Positions 54,041 to 62,743 of a stretch of DNA of 64,000 nt are shown in pieces (positions within the stretch are counted from its first letter, which is position 1; each line of letters starts with the position of its first letter). The DNA is from JANWYT01 sp034437555. GTDB taxonomy: Bacteria; Chloroflexota; Anaerolineae; Aggregatilineales; Phototrophicaceae. The stretch is from NCBI GenBank assembly GCA_034437555.1, contig DAOTTQ010000071.1, forward strand, positions 46,420 through 110,419. Reading direction: 5' to 3'. The notes under the pieces are model-generated. The model saw only the letters and a list, made by a program, of their open reading frames with translations, was not told the DNA's origin and searched no databases. A program made the position numbers and the translations under genes.

Positions 54041-55123
54041 TTAATCAACAACGCGCCACACCTCTAGCCCATCACCACATCCAATCACCAGTGTTGTGCC
54101 ATCACGGCTAAGACGTGCCATATCGGGTTGTGGTCGTCCACAAGTGCGATACTCACCCAAAATATGACTAGTTTGGTTGGCAACATCCCACGCCACAACA
54201 TTAGGCTCACCGTCTACGCCCACCCCAATCACAACATCAGCATTAGGGGTAAGAAAAAACCACTGCACATAAGCCCCATTAAGGGCATCTATTGCCTTGT
54301 TTTCGCCCGTAGCAAAGTCTAGCAAATACAGCATTAGGCTGGCATTGTCACGCCACACCAAATGCGTTGGAGTATTGTTGATGTTACCAAAAACAGACGG
54401 CTCACCTGTGGTATTGTCTACGGTAGCTAAGGGTTCTTGTGTGCCTAAATTCCATAGTTTTACAATGCCTTCTTCTGATGAAGTGACCACATAAGGCAAT
54501 GGCACACGCCCAATTCTAACCACGGCATCTTCATCTTCCGCAGGCAAGTAAGGGGCTTCTGTGGCTCTACCAGAAACAAGGTCAATGAGAATTACTACGC
54601 TTTCATAGTCAGAGCTAAGAGCCTCTAGCCCTACGATGTCTCCCTGCTTCCAACCATCAATGAGCGCGTTGTTCATTTCAAGTTTTACCACACGGCTCGT
54701 TGTGGTGGGGTCATCTGAAGAAAGCGTGTACAGTAAAAACGTCTCTGCTAAAAGCTCTGACCAATAAAAATCGCCTCCGTCAAAAAATGGGTCTATGGGT
54801 CTAAAATCACTCTCAACAGGTAAATGCCACGTTTCCTCACTAAACAATTGAAACCCTACCCAATAAGTAAGTGATGGCGTGTCCTCCGTGTCTGCACCCA
54901 CTACAATATATTGCCCATCATCTGACATGGCAAAACTACCCACAGAAAAAACTAGGGGTAAGGGCGTAGCATCGTCAGTGACCATGTTTAGCTCATCAAA
55001 GTTGATTTGCCACATGGGACGTAATTTCAAAACATTTTCGGCATTAATGACCGTAGGCGTATTTTGTGCCTGTGTGCCAATTATCATCATCAATGCGCCT
55101 ATGAGTATGAGCCACCTTGTCAT
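54041..55123 (-). CDS. Secreted beta-propeller-like (WD40-type) protein
   Basis: 360 residues from the ATG at 55123 (MTRWLILIGALMMIIGTQAQ), a clear signal peptide with GAGGG ten bases upstream. A longer in-frame opening to 55240 would bury the signal and overlap the divergent hydrolase gene, and is rejected. The rest has propeller-like blades: FAMSDDGQYIVVGADTED, VTSSEEGIVKLWNLGTQEPL (a typical WD blade), VVAWDVANQTSHILG and ARLSRDGTTLVIGCGDGLEVWRV at the end. Such domains bind proteins or other ligands; no enzyme motif is seen. It converges on the giant exoprotein gene and shares its terminator. Confidence 0.82.
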   Translation of the reverse strand: MTRWLILIGALMMIIGTQAQNTPTVINAENVLKLRPMWQINFDELNMVTDDATPLPLVFSVGSFAMSDDGQYIVVGADTEDTPSLTYWVGFQLFSEETWHLPVESDFRPIDPFFDGGDFYWSELLAETFLLYTLSSDDPTTTSRVVKLEMNNALIDGWKQGDIVGLEALSSDYESVVILIDLVSGRATEAPYLPAEDEDAVVRIGRVPLPYVVTSSEEGIVKLWNLGTQEPLATVDNTTGEPSVFGNINNTPTHLVWRDNASLMLYLLDFATGENKAIDALNGAYVQWFFLTPNADVVIGVGVDGEPNVVAWDVANQTSHILGEYRTCGRPQPDMARLSRDGTTLVIGCGDGLEVWRVVD

Positions 55124-55178
55124 TCTGCTATTTCCCTCTATAATCCGTTTGCTAATCAATATACATATTATAGGGTTT

Positions 55179-55967
55179 ATGACCATCAACGTACCACATA
55201 CAAGCATCACGTTAAACAACCTCGCCATCAGCCAAGCCATCGCTGGCGAAGGATTGCCCCTTTTGTTACTTCACGGGTGGGGGGCAAACATTGGGCTAGT
55301 GTGGCAACTTGCTGAGCGCATGATACCGTTAGGGTATCGCGTTTATGCCCTCGATATGCCCCATTTTGGCGCAAGTGCCAGCCCCGAAAACGCATGGACT
55401 GTATTTGACTATGCTCACTTGGTCATCAATTTTTTAGACCATCACCAGTTAGACCGCGTTTATTTGTTTGGTCACTCGTTTGGAGGTCGGTTGGGCTTGA
55501 TTTTAGGCGCAGACCATCCTCATCGCCTATATAAGATGGCACTAGCGGATAGCGCAGGCGTGCGCCCTCGTTTACCTCTTGCAACGCGCATTCGCACCCA
55601 AACCTATAAGATCATTCGTGATGGTTTACAAAAGGTGGGGCTTCGCAGCCTTTCCAATAGCCTTCGCCAAGCCTATAACACCCGTTACGGGTCATCCGAT
55701 TTTAATGCCACTTCTGGCGTGTTTAGACAAACTTTCGTCAACATCATCAGCCAAGATTTGCTCCCTTATGCGTCACGGGTAAGCGTGCCAACTCTTCTGT
55801 TTTGGGGAGACGAGGACAAAGACACTCCGTTATGGATGGGACAGTTGCTAGAAAAAACAATTCCCAATGCAGGTTTGGTGGTGCATCAAGGCGCGGGGCA
55901 TTACAGTTATCTAGAACACCTCGCAGAGACTACCCACGTAATGGACTATTTCTTTAAGCAGGCTTAA
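55179..55967 (+). CDS. Alpha/beta hydrolase
   Basis: 262 residues from the ATG at 55179 (MTINVPHTSITLNNLAIS); a longer in-frame opening would run antisense through the propeller gene and is rejected. The oxyanion region LLLLHGWGAN (about 29-38), nucleophile elbow LFGHSFGGRLGLIL (Ser about 99), the acid in LLFWGDEDKDTPL and the His in HQGAGHYSYLEH give a full Ser-Asp-His triad. Substrate unknown. It is the first gene of a cell-envelope operon; the Mur-type ligase follows 17 bases later. No Shine-Dalgarno is obvious. Confidence 0.9.
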   Translation: MTINVPHTSITLNNLAISQAIAGEGLPLLLLHGWGANIGLVWQLAERMIPLGYRVYALDMPHFGASASPENAWTVFDYAHLVINFLDHHQLDRVYLFGHSFGGRLGLILGADHPHRLYKMALADSAGVRPRLPLATRIRTQTYKIIRDGLQKVGLRSLSNSLRQAYNTRYGSSDFNATSGVFRQTFVNIISQDLLPYASRVSVPTLLFWGDEDKDTPLWMGQLLEKTIPNAGLVVHQGAGHYSYLEHLAETTHVMDYFFKQA

Positions 55968-55984
55968 CTCATAGAAGAGGCACT

Positions 55985-57631
55985 ATGCAAACTGTTTTGT
56001 TAGTTCTTATCAGCCTCCTGTGGTGCTTTGGGGCAGGGTGGCGTGTTTATAAACAAGCCCGATTCTATCAGATTGAAGAGTACAAAAGCGGGCGATACGC
56101 GCGTTGGCTTTTCAAAGAGCATCAGCGTTGGCTACCCACGCGCCCCATTGTGGCTGTTGCTGTCGGTGCGCTCTTTAGCCTTACCACAGATACCCTTCCA
56201 GAGGGCGTTGCACTTATGCCCTATGTTTTTGCCATTGTCAGTACACTGGTCGCCATCATGCCACCCAATGAGGGCGAAACAAAGAAGGCATTTGTAAGAA
56301 CGCCACGCGCTACACGCCTTCTAGGCGGTGCATGGGGGGTGCTAGGGGTATTTTTCTTGGTGGCAAGCCTAACTATAGCCAATCGTGTGCTAGAAAGCGA
56401 TAGAGCAAGTGCATTGGCGTTTCAAGGAATTGGAATTATCACATTTTTGCTTGCGCCGTTATGGCTCATACTCGGCAATCAGGTGATGTATCCCGTAGAA
56501 GCGTACTTACGCCGACAATTTATCAATCGTGCTAAAGATGTACTGGCAACCATTCGCCCCAAAGTCATTGGCATTACGGGGAGCTATGGCAAAACCACCA
56601 CCAAGAACATTTTAAGCGATATTCTTAATGGGCGATATAAAGCCTATGCCACCCCTAAAAGCTATAACACGATGATGGGAGTTTGCATTGCCATCAACAA
56701 CGACCTCGCCGATGATTACAGCGTGGAATACTTTATTTGTGAAATGGGCGCGTATGTTACAGGTGAAATACAGCGCATCTGTGAGCTTACCCCGCCCGAC
56801 ATTGGCATTGTTATTGAAGTGGGACCCCAGCACCTAGAACGATTTGGTAGCCTAGAAAATACAGCCATTGCCAAGTATGAGCTTATCAAAAACGTGCATC
56901 CCGAAGGGCTAGGCGTGTTTAATTGGGATAACCCTTACACCCGTGAAATGTACGAGAGGGGCTACCCCAAGCACAGAATCGCCGTTAGCACTAAAGTAGA
57001 TCCCACCAGCATCACCAACGCAGAACCAAGACTTGTTGCCAGTAACATCACAGAAACGCTATATGGGCTAGCGTTTAAGCTCACGGATACGCTTACAGGG
57101 CAAGCCGAAGCCATACAAACACCCCTAGTAGGTGAGCATAACGTCATGAATATTTTGCTTGCCACCGCCACCGCCTTGCATGAAGGGATGAGCCTAGCAC
57201 AAATTATTCAGCGTATTCGCCTACTGCAACCTTCAGAAAGCCGTTTGGTGCGCCAAGTCAACGAAAAAGGCGTTATCGTTATCAACGATGCGTACAGTGC
57301 AAACCCTGTTAGCGTCGTTAGTTCGCTTAAAGTATTGGGGATGTATCCCAAACGGCGCGTGCTTATTACACCGGGCATGATAGAGTTGGGGCATTTGCAC
57401 CATCAAGAAAACCAAAAGCTAGGGGTGCTTGCCACACAATACGCCACAGACATTATTTTAGTGGGTGAAAAGCAAACTGCGCCTATCCAAGAGGGCATCC
57501 ATACAACGTCCTTTAACAAGGAACACCTATTGATTATGAATCGTGTTTCTGAAGCTATCCAATGGTATCAAACCCACCTAGAAGCTGGAGATACTGTACT
57601 GCTACTCAACGATTTGCCCGATACCTACTAG
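55985..57631 (+). CDS. MurF-like Mur ligase with membrane N-terminus
   Basis: 548 residues. The first about 180 carry four to five hydrophobic helices (FAIVSTLVAIM, GGAWGVLGVFFLVASLTIAN, GIIFLLAPLWLILGN-like region). The ligase follows: P-loop VIGITGSYGKTTTKNIL (about 195-211), CEMGAYVTGEI with the Glu that binds metal, VGPQHLERFGSLENTAIAK and the C-terminal VIVINDAYSANPVSVVSSLK. The order matches MurF (UDP-MurNAc-tripeptide D-Ala-D-Ala ligase), but the TM part is absent from classical MurF. The ddl gene two genes downstream makes the D-Ala-D-Ala substrate, supporting a peptidoglycan role. Confidence 0.88.
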   Translation: MQTVLLVLISLLWCFGAGWRVYKQARFYQIEEYKSGRYARWLFKEHQRWLPTRPIVAVAVGALFSLTTDTLPEGVALMPYVFAIVSTLVAIMPPNEGETKKAFVRTPRATRLLGGAWGVLGVFFLVASLTIANRVLESDRASALAFQGIGIITFLLAPLWLILGNQVMYPVEAYLRRQFINRAKDVLATIRPKVIGITGSYGKTTTKNILSDILNGRYKAYATPKSYNTMMGVCIAINNDLADDYSVEYFICEMGAYVTGEIQRICELTPPDIGIVIEVGPQHLERFGSLENTAIAKYELIKNVHPEGLGVFNWDNPYTREMYERGYPKHRIAVSTKVDPTSITNAEPRLVASNITETLYGLAFKLTDTLTGQAEAIQTPLVGEHNVMNILLATATALHEGMSLAQIIQRIRLLQPSESRLVRQVNEKGVIVINDAYSANPVSVVSSLKVLGMYPKRRVLITPGMIELGHLHHQENQKLGVLATQYATDIILVGEKQTAPIQEGIHTTSFNKEHLLIMNRVSEAIQWYQTHLEAGDTVLLLNDLPDTY

Positions 57632-57654
57632 CTAAAAGAGGAAATAAAGCCCTT

Positions 57655-58968
57655 ATGGAACTCGTTATCTTGTTTGTTTTCACCCTCATGAACGGCATCT
57701 TCTCAATGTCGGAGATGGCGGTGGTGTCCTCACGAAAAGCGCGATTGCAGCAGCTCATTGATGACGGCGCAGAAAGCGCAAAAATCGCGCTTGCCCTGAC
57801 CGACAATCCCACGCGCTTCCTCTCCACCGTTCAAGTTGCCATCACACTCATTAGTATTTTGTCGGGTGCGTTTGGTGAGCAAGCTATTGCAGGAAATTTA
57901 AGAAATACACTCATCACAGCCTTTCCTGCTTTGGTAGATATTGCCCCAACCATTGCTACAGTTATCACGGTCGCAGGCACAGCCTATCTTTCTGTCGTGC
58001 TGGGTGAGCTTGTGCCAAAACGCTTTGCACTGCAAAACCCAGAACGTATTGCGTCGCTTATTGCTGTCCCCATGAACATCTTATCGGGTTTGGCATCGCC
58101 GTTAGTGTGGATTCTTAGCCATTCTGCGCTATTCATCATGCGCCTGTTGGGTATTAAAGAGAGTGACGAAAGCACAGTAACCGAATTTGAAGTAATGGCA
58201 ATGATAGAAGAAGCCACTGAAAAAGGCGTGTTTCATACGAGTGAGCAAGAGATGGTAGAAGCCATTTTTGAGCTAGATGAGCGACGCATTGGATCACTTA
58301 CCACACCGCGCACAGAGATGGTTTGGATTGACCTTGAAGCTCCTATTGATGACTTTAAGCGCGTTATCATTGAAGATAAATACAGTTCCTACCCCGTCGG
58401 GCGCGGAAACGCCGATAACATTGTGGGCATTGTACAGTCTAAAGACATGCTGGCAGAACTGCTAAAAGGCAATGAAATCGACCTAGAAACTATGATGTCC
58501 GAGCCGTTTTACATTCCCGAAGGTGTTACCGTTGCCCGCGCTATTAGCATGTTCAAAGAGCAGGGTATTCACACGGCGGTTATTGTAAGCGAGTTTGGCG
58601 GTGTTGAAGGCATTGTTAGAATGCACGACATCATCGAACACATCTTTGGTGAGCTAAGAAATGATGAAAACACCCCCGATGACCCCGATGCCGTTCAGCG
58701 TGAAGACGGCTCTTGGCTCTTGGATGGACAATACTTTATCGAAGATTTCAAAGACCACTTTCCACAGTTCGCCATACCCGATGCCGAAAAAGGCAAATAC
58801 GAAACAATCGGAGGCTTTGTGATGTTCCGTTTAGGGCGTGTTCCCAGCGCGGCGGATACATTCTCTTGGGAAGGTTTACGTTTTGAAGTGATGGATATGG
58901 ATGGTGTTCGCATTGACAAAATGCTCGTTCAGCCCGTCAAACCAAAAGATGAGGATAATGCTTTATGA
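57655..58968 (+). CDS. CNNM/CorC-type membrane protein (hemolysin family)
   Basis: 437 residues from the ATG at 57655 (MELVILFVFTLMNGIFSMSEMAVVSSRKARLQ); an earlier in-frame opening overlaps the Mur-ligase gene and is rejected. The DUF21/CNNM membrane domain (about 1-190, four TM regions) is followed by two CBS domains (TTPRTEMVWIDLEAPIDDF and EPFYIPEGVTVARAISMF), and a C-terminal CorC_HlyC domain (REDGSWLLDGQYFIEDFKDH... FVMFRLGRVPSAAD). Members are implicated in Mg2+/Co2+ efflux; the 'hemolysin' name is historical. It overlaps ddl by four bases. Confidence 0.94.
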   Translation: MELVILFVFTLMNGIFSMSEMAVVSSRKARLQQLIDDGAESAKIALALTDNPTRFLSTVQVAITLISILSGAFGEQAIAGNLRNTLITAFPALVDIAPTIATVITVAGTAYLSVVLGELVPKRFALQNPERIASLIAVPMNILSGLASPLVWILSHSALFIMRLLGIKESDESTVTEFEVMAMIEEATEKGVFHTSEQEMVEAIFELDERRIGSLTTPRTEMVWIDLEAPIDDFKRVIIEDKYSSYPVGRGNADNIVGIVQSKDMLAELLKGNEIDLETMMSEPFYIPEGVTVARAISMFKEQGIHTAVIVSEFGGVEGIVRMHDIIEHIFGELRNDENTPDDPDAVQREDGSWLLDGQYFIEDFKDHFPQFAIPDAEKGKYETIGGFVMFRLGRVPSAADTFSWEGLRFEVMDMDGVRIDKMLVQPVKPKDEDNAL

Positions 58969-60158
58969 GCGCACGTAAAACGACAGTAGGCGTTATTTTT
59001 GGTGGACGAAGCGTTGAGCATGACGTAAGTATCGTCACGGCACAACAAATTATGAAGGCAATCAACCCCTTACGCTATGACATTATCCCCATTTACATCA
59101 GTCGGGATGGCAAGTGGTTTACAGGGGGTAGCCTGCGCAATATTGCCAATTTCAAAGAAGAAAACGCCCTAAAGACGGGGCTAACCCCTGTTTTGCTATC
59201 ACCCGATGTACGGCATCATGGGCTGATCTTAGACCCTCTCATCAAGGGATGGTTTAGAAAACCCAAAGTCATACGTTTGGATGTTTTGTTCCCCGCCATT
59301 CATGGCACACACGGCGAAGATGGCACACTACAAGGCTTGTTTGAGCTATGCGATATTCCCTATGTGGGCTTTGGCACGCTGGGCAGTGCGCTTACCAACG
59401 ATAAAATTATCAGTAAGTCCGTACTACAACAAAACGGCATACCCGTTTTAGAGGGCATTGGCTTTTCACGTGCGGACTGGCAAAAGAACAGCGAAAGCAT
59501 CCTAAGCGATATTAAAACACGCTTTGGCTACCCCGTCTTTATTAAGCCCGCCACACTTGGTTCTAGCATTGGCGTGGGGCGTGCCGATAATGATGCGCTT
59601 CTTGAAGCGTCCATTGATGTTGCGCTAGGGTTTGACCGCAGAGTATTGATAGAACCTGCCGTACAAAATCCCATCGAAATTAACTGTTCAGTTATTGGTT
59701 ATGGTGAGGATGTTCGCGCTTCGGTTTTAGAGCAACCACTCTCATGGGCAGAGTTTTTAGCATTTGAAGACAAGTATTTGCGCGGAAGCAAAGGCATGAA
59801 AAGCCAAGACCGTATCATCCCTGCGCCCCTTGATGAAGCCCTCACAGAGCGTATCCAAACAATGGCAAAGGGTGCTTTTAAGGCAGTAGATGGACGAGGG
59901 ATTGTTCGTATAGACTTTCTGCTTCAGCCAGAAACACAAGCCGTATATCTTAACGAGATGAACACCCTACCAGGCTCATTGTCTTTTTATCTGTGGCAAC
60001 CCACGGGCGTTTCCAATGAGCAATTGATAGATTTACTCATTCAATATGCCCGCGATGCCTACGCTGAAAAGCGCAGTAACGTCTATGACTATAAAACCAG
60101 CCTGTTAAGTGTTGCTGCCTCACGTGGTACAAAAGGGGCAAAAGGCACAAAGAGCTAA
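58965..60158 (+). CDS. ddl: D-alanine--D-alanine ligase
   Basis: 397 residues, ATP-grasp family, cytoplasmic. It joins two D-Ala for peptidoglycan. Motifs are VGVIFGGRSVEHDVSIVTA at the start, HGTHGEDGTLQGLFELCDIPYVG, YPVFIKPATLGSSIGVGRA and the metal-binding VYLNEMNTLPGSLSFYLW. The middle residue choice (GFGTLGSALTNDK, YVGFG) does not mark it clearly as D-Ala-D-Lac type. A KG-rich tail (TKGAKGTKS) is unusual. It closes the hydrolase-Mur ligase-CNNM-ddl run with a terminator close behind. Confidence 0.97.
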   Translation: MSARKTTVGVIFGGRSVEHDVSIVTAQQIMKAINPLRYDIIPIYISRDGKWFTGGSLRNIANFKEENALKTGLTPVLLSPDVRHHGLILDPLIKGWFRKPKVIRLDVLFPAIHGTHGEDGTLQGLFELCDIPYVGFGTLGSALTNDKIISKSVLQQNGIPVLEGIGFSRADWQKNSESILSDIKTRFGYPVFIKPATLGSSIGVGRADNDALLEASIDVALGFDRRVLIEPAVQNPIEINCSVIGYGEDVRASVLEQPLSWAEFLAFEDKYLRGSKGMKSQDRIIPAPLDEALTERIQTMAKGAFKAVDGRGIVRIDFLLQPETQAVYLNEMNTLPGSLSFYLWQPTGVSNEQLIDLLIQYARDAYAEKRSNVYDYKTSLLSVAASRGTKGAKGTKS

Positions 60159-60165
60159 ACGCGCA

Positions 60166-60191
60166 AAAAGAGGGCTAGTACGCCCTCTTTT
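60166..60191. terminator. Bidirectional intrinsic terminator between ddl and the response regulator
   Basis: AAAAGAGGGC pairs perfectly with GCCCTCTTTT around a six-base loop. T-runs on both strands allow use by ddl (plus) and by the converging regulator gene (minus). Confidence 0.88.
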
Positions 60192-60199
60192 GTCAGCGT

Positions 60200-60907
60200 T
60201 TACGCCTTCTTTTGCACGCCTACAAAGCGATACCCAATGCCATATTCGTTATGAACATAGGTGGGGTTCTTGGGGTCGGGTTCTATTTTACGGCGCAAAT
60301 GTGACACATAAATGCGGGGGTAATGGTGTTCGTTAGTGTATTCTGCCCCCCAAACAATCTCTAACAATTGTTGGAAGCTAAGCACTTCGCTAGGATGCCG
60401 AATAAAGGTCGCTAACAACTTAAATTCTGTGGGGGTAAGGCGCACTTCTTCGCCTCCCAATGACACGCGACGCGTTTTAAGGTCTACAATCAGTTCACCA
60501 TCATCAAACCCGTTAATCGCCTGTGTGACATCTTCAGAAACACGCGCACGCCTAAGCAATGCCTTAATCCGCGCATGAAATTCTATTTTGCCTAAGGGCT
60601 TAAGCATATATTCGTCTGCGCCTCTGTTTAAGCCTTCGGCGATGTCTTGCTCACTAACAGCGTGGGCGGTCATCATCAAAATCGGCACACTCGACATATC
60701 TCGAATACGTTGGCATACCGAGAGACCGTCCATCATAGGCAAGGACACGTCCAAAATCACCAAGTCGGGGTTTACCTCCTGGTAAAGGCGCAATCCTTCT
60801 AGCCCATTAGACGTTATTGTCACTTCAAAATTGTGTCGTTTAAGGTCAAGTTCTAGTAAACGGGCAAGCTCTTCATCATCTTCAATGATTAGAACGCGAG
60901 CATCCAT
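60200..60907 (-). CDS. OmpR/PhoB-type response regulator
   Basis: 235 residues. The receiver domain has the acidic pair IIEDDEE (about 7-13), phosphoacceptor Asp in LVILDVSLPMMDGLS (about 55), Thr in ILMMTAHA and Lys in YMLKPLGK. The winged-helix effector has RVSLGGEEVRLTPTEFKLLA and the recognition region YPRIYVSHLRRKIEPDPKNP. AGAGGAAA precedes the ATG. No histidine kinase is adjacent, so it is an orphan in this window. Confidence 0.96.
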   Translation of the reverse strand: MDARVLIIEDDEELARLLELDLKRHNFEVTITSNGLEGLRLYQEVNPDLVILDVSLPMMDGLSVCQRIRDMSSVPILMMTAHAVSEQDIAEGLNRGADEYMLKPLGKIEFHARIKALLRRARVSEDVTQAINGFDDGELIVDLKTRRVSLGGEEVRLTPTEFKLLATFIRHPSEVLSFQQLLEIVWGAEYTNEHHYPRIYVSHLRRKIEPDPKNPTYVHNEYGIGYRFVGVQKKA

Positions 60908-60996
60908 GCCAAATTTCCTCTTGTGTGAGTGATATTTTCTGATTCAAGTTCATTCTATCACAAAGCGTTGCCTTTGGCTTTAAGATTAATTTTGCC

Positions 60997-61024
60997 TTGT
61001 CACGATTTTTACCTCTGCTATGCT
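60997..61024 (+). promoter_or_regulatory. Promoter of the GT2 gene
   Basis: TTGTCA (60997-61002), 16 bases, TATGCT (61019-61024). The predicted start is about 61031, 34 bases before the GTG start codon. Confidence 0.5.
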
Positions 61025-61064
61025 AGTAACCAGTCTAACGTCTTACAGGTCGGGATAGGTCACA

Positions 61065-62684
61065 GTGCCATATCGTAACGAAAATAATCGGCGCAACAAA
61101 ACACAAGTTGGGGCGGGGTGGTCGCTTTGGGGCGGTTCACCGCGCACACCTATTCCAGAGCGTGTTTTAGACGGTATTCCAGGCTTTTTAGCTTGGTTGG
61201 CATTGCTATTTTGTATCGCTAGCGCTGTTGCCTTTCCCAGAACGCTGTTGCTCATTGCCGCTTTGGTAGGGTTTTACTCTGCAATTCGCTTTCTTCTGGC
61301 AGGTGTTGCTAACTTTCGTGGGCTTAGGCTGATTAAAGAGTGGGAGCAAATCGACTGGCACACCCACTATACCCAGAAAAAAACGCCTGATGCCCTAGAG
61401 TGGCATATTGTTAAGCATATTGTCGTTATCCCTAATTATAAAGAACCTATGGCTGTTTTACGGCGTACCCTAGACAACCTTAAAAATCAATACGAAGCCA
61501 AAACACGCCTCTTTATTGTTATGGCAATGGAAGCAGGCGAAGAGGACTGTATCAACAAAGCAGAATTGCTTAAAAGCGAGTACAAAGATTGCTTTGCACA
61601 GTTTCACTACACGGTTCATCCGCTCGGGCTTCCTGGTGAAATGCAGTGCAAATCTGCTAATGAAGCTTGGGCAACACGCTGGATGAAACGCCATCTCATT
61701 GACGAACAGGGCTACAAAATGGATGAGTTTTGCGTTACAACGCAAGACGCAGACACACGCTGGCATACCCAATTTTTTTATTCCCTTACCGCCCTCTTTG
61801 CCTTAAATAAAGATCGCCATTATCGCTTTTGGCAAGCTCCCATCCGTTATCATGGCAACATCTGGGAAATTAACCCCTTGCTCCGCATCGTTAACGCTTA
61901 TGCCACCGCCCTAGAGCTGGCTTATTTGGCTGCACCTTACTGGAAGCCCATGCCAATGTCCTCTTACTCCTTAAGCCTACGCTTGCTTGATTCCTGTGGC
62001 TATTGGGATGTTGATGTGATTGCCGACGAATGGCACATGTACATCAAGTCTTACTTTGCGAAGGGTGGCAAAGTAAAGCTAGAGAGCGTGTTATTGCCCT
62101 TTATGGCAGATGCCACTGTGGGCGATGGTGTAATAAGCGAGCTACGAGAACGCTATCAGCAGTCTTTGCGTCACGCATGGGGCAGTAAAGAAGTGGGCTA
62201 TGTACTAGCTAAAATGATTGACCATCCCGAAGTTGACTTTTGGCAATCATTTCGCTTATTAGTACGCATTGCCCACGACATTTTGTTAGCGGGCGCGGGC
62301 TGGATTATTCTTACGGTTGGTTCTCAATTGCCTGTTATCCTTTACCCTAGCATCTCGCCGCTAAACGCCATCAACCTTGCTAATAATCCTGCAGAGGGCA
62401 TTAACACCGCCCTTTATCGGTTGTCTACAGACCCAGCGTGGACAATGATTATCATAGCGGGCTTGATGGTAACAGTATTGGGCATCGTCTTCTGGATGAT
62501 TGATGTCACAGTGCGACCACCGCGTACACACCCCATGACGGTCAGTGAGTTCCTCTGGACACTCATTAGCCTGCCCGCCTTGCCCATTTTAACACTCATT
62601 GTAGTGGCTATTCCTACCATTCAGGCGCAAACACGCCTTCTTTTAGGAATCCCGTTACAGTTTAGGGTGACAAAAAAGGTTTAG
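61065..62684 (+). CDS. Membrane glycosyltransferase family 2 protein
   Basis: 539 residues starting with GTG at 61065 (MPYRNENNRRNKT). Two N-terminal TM helices (about 45-90) precede a GT2 domain with VVIPNYKEPMAVLRRTLDNL, the metal-binding TTQDADTRWH, the second acidic motif IADEWHMYIKS and a QQSLRHAWG that stands for Q-x-x-R-W of processive synthases. Three further TM regions follow (RIAHDILLAGAGWIILTVGS; MIIIAGLMVTVLGIVFWMI; LISLPALPILTLIVVAI). The layout resembles bacterial cellulose-synthase-like or poly-GlcNAc enzymes. It is alone between two promoters, with no PilZ or partner gene nearby; the product polysaccharide is unknown. Confidence 0.88.
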   Translation: MPYRNENNRRNKTQVGAGWSLWGGSPRTPIPERVLDGIPGFLAWLALLFCIASAVAFPRTLLLIAALVGFYSAIRFLLAGVANFRGLRLIKEWEQIDWHTHYTQKKTPDALEWHIVKHIVVIPNYKEPMAVLRRTLDNLKNQYEAKTRLFIVMAMEAGEEDCINKAELLKSEYKDCFAQFHYTVHPLGLPGEMQCKSANEAWATRWMKRHLIDEQGYKMDEFCVTTQDADTRWHTQFFYSLTALFALNKDRHYRFWQAPIRYHGNIWEINPLLRIVNAYATALELAYLAAPYWKPMPMSSYSLSLRLLDSCGYWDVDVIADEWHMYIKSYFAKGGKVKLESVLLPFMADATVGDGVISELRERYQQSLRHAWGSKEVGYVLAKMIDHPEVDFWQSFRLLVRIAHDILLAGAGWIILTVGSQLPVILYPSISPLNAINLANNPAEGINTALYRLSTDPAWTMIIIAGLMVTVLGIVFWMIDVTVRPPRTHPMTVSEFLWTLISLPALPILTLIVVAIPTIQAQTRLLLGIPLQFRVTKKV

Positions 62685-62695
62685 TGTGCTATGAT
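62667..62695 (+). promoter_or_regulatory. Promoter of the RluB-type gene, overlapping the end of the GT2 gene
   Basis: GTGACA (62667-62672), 17 bases, TATGAT (62690-62695); both boxes match five of six. A GC-rich inverted repeat CTGCGTC/GACGCAG (62697-62723) lies right after it, around the predicted start, without a T-run. Confidence 0.65.
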
Positions 62696-62743
62696 TCTGC
62701 GTCTATGCGTCGGGATGACGCAGTTATCACGAGGAAATAATTC

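Noticed and set aside
54879..55178. N-terminal extension of the alpha/beta hydrolase by 100 codons
   Set aside because: It runs antisense through the signal peptide and first blades of the propeller gene; the family start is at 55179.
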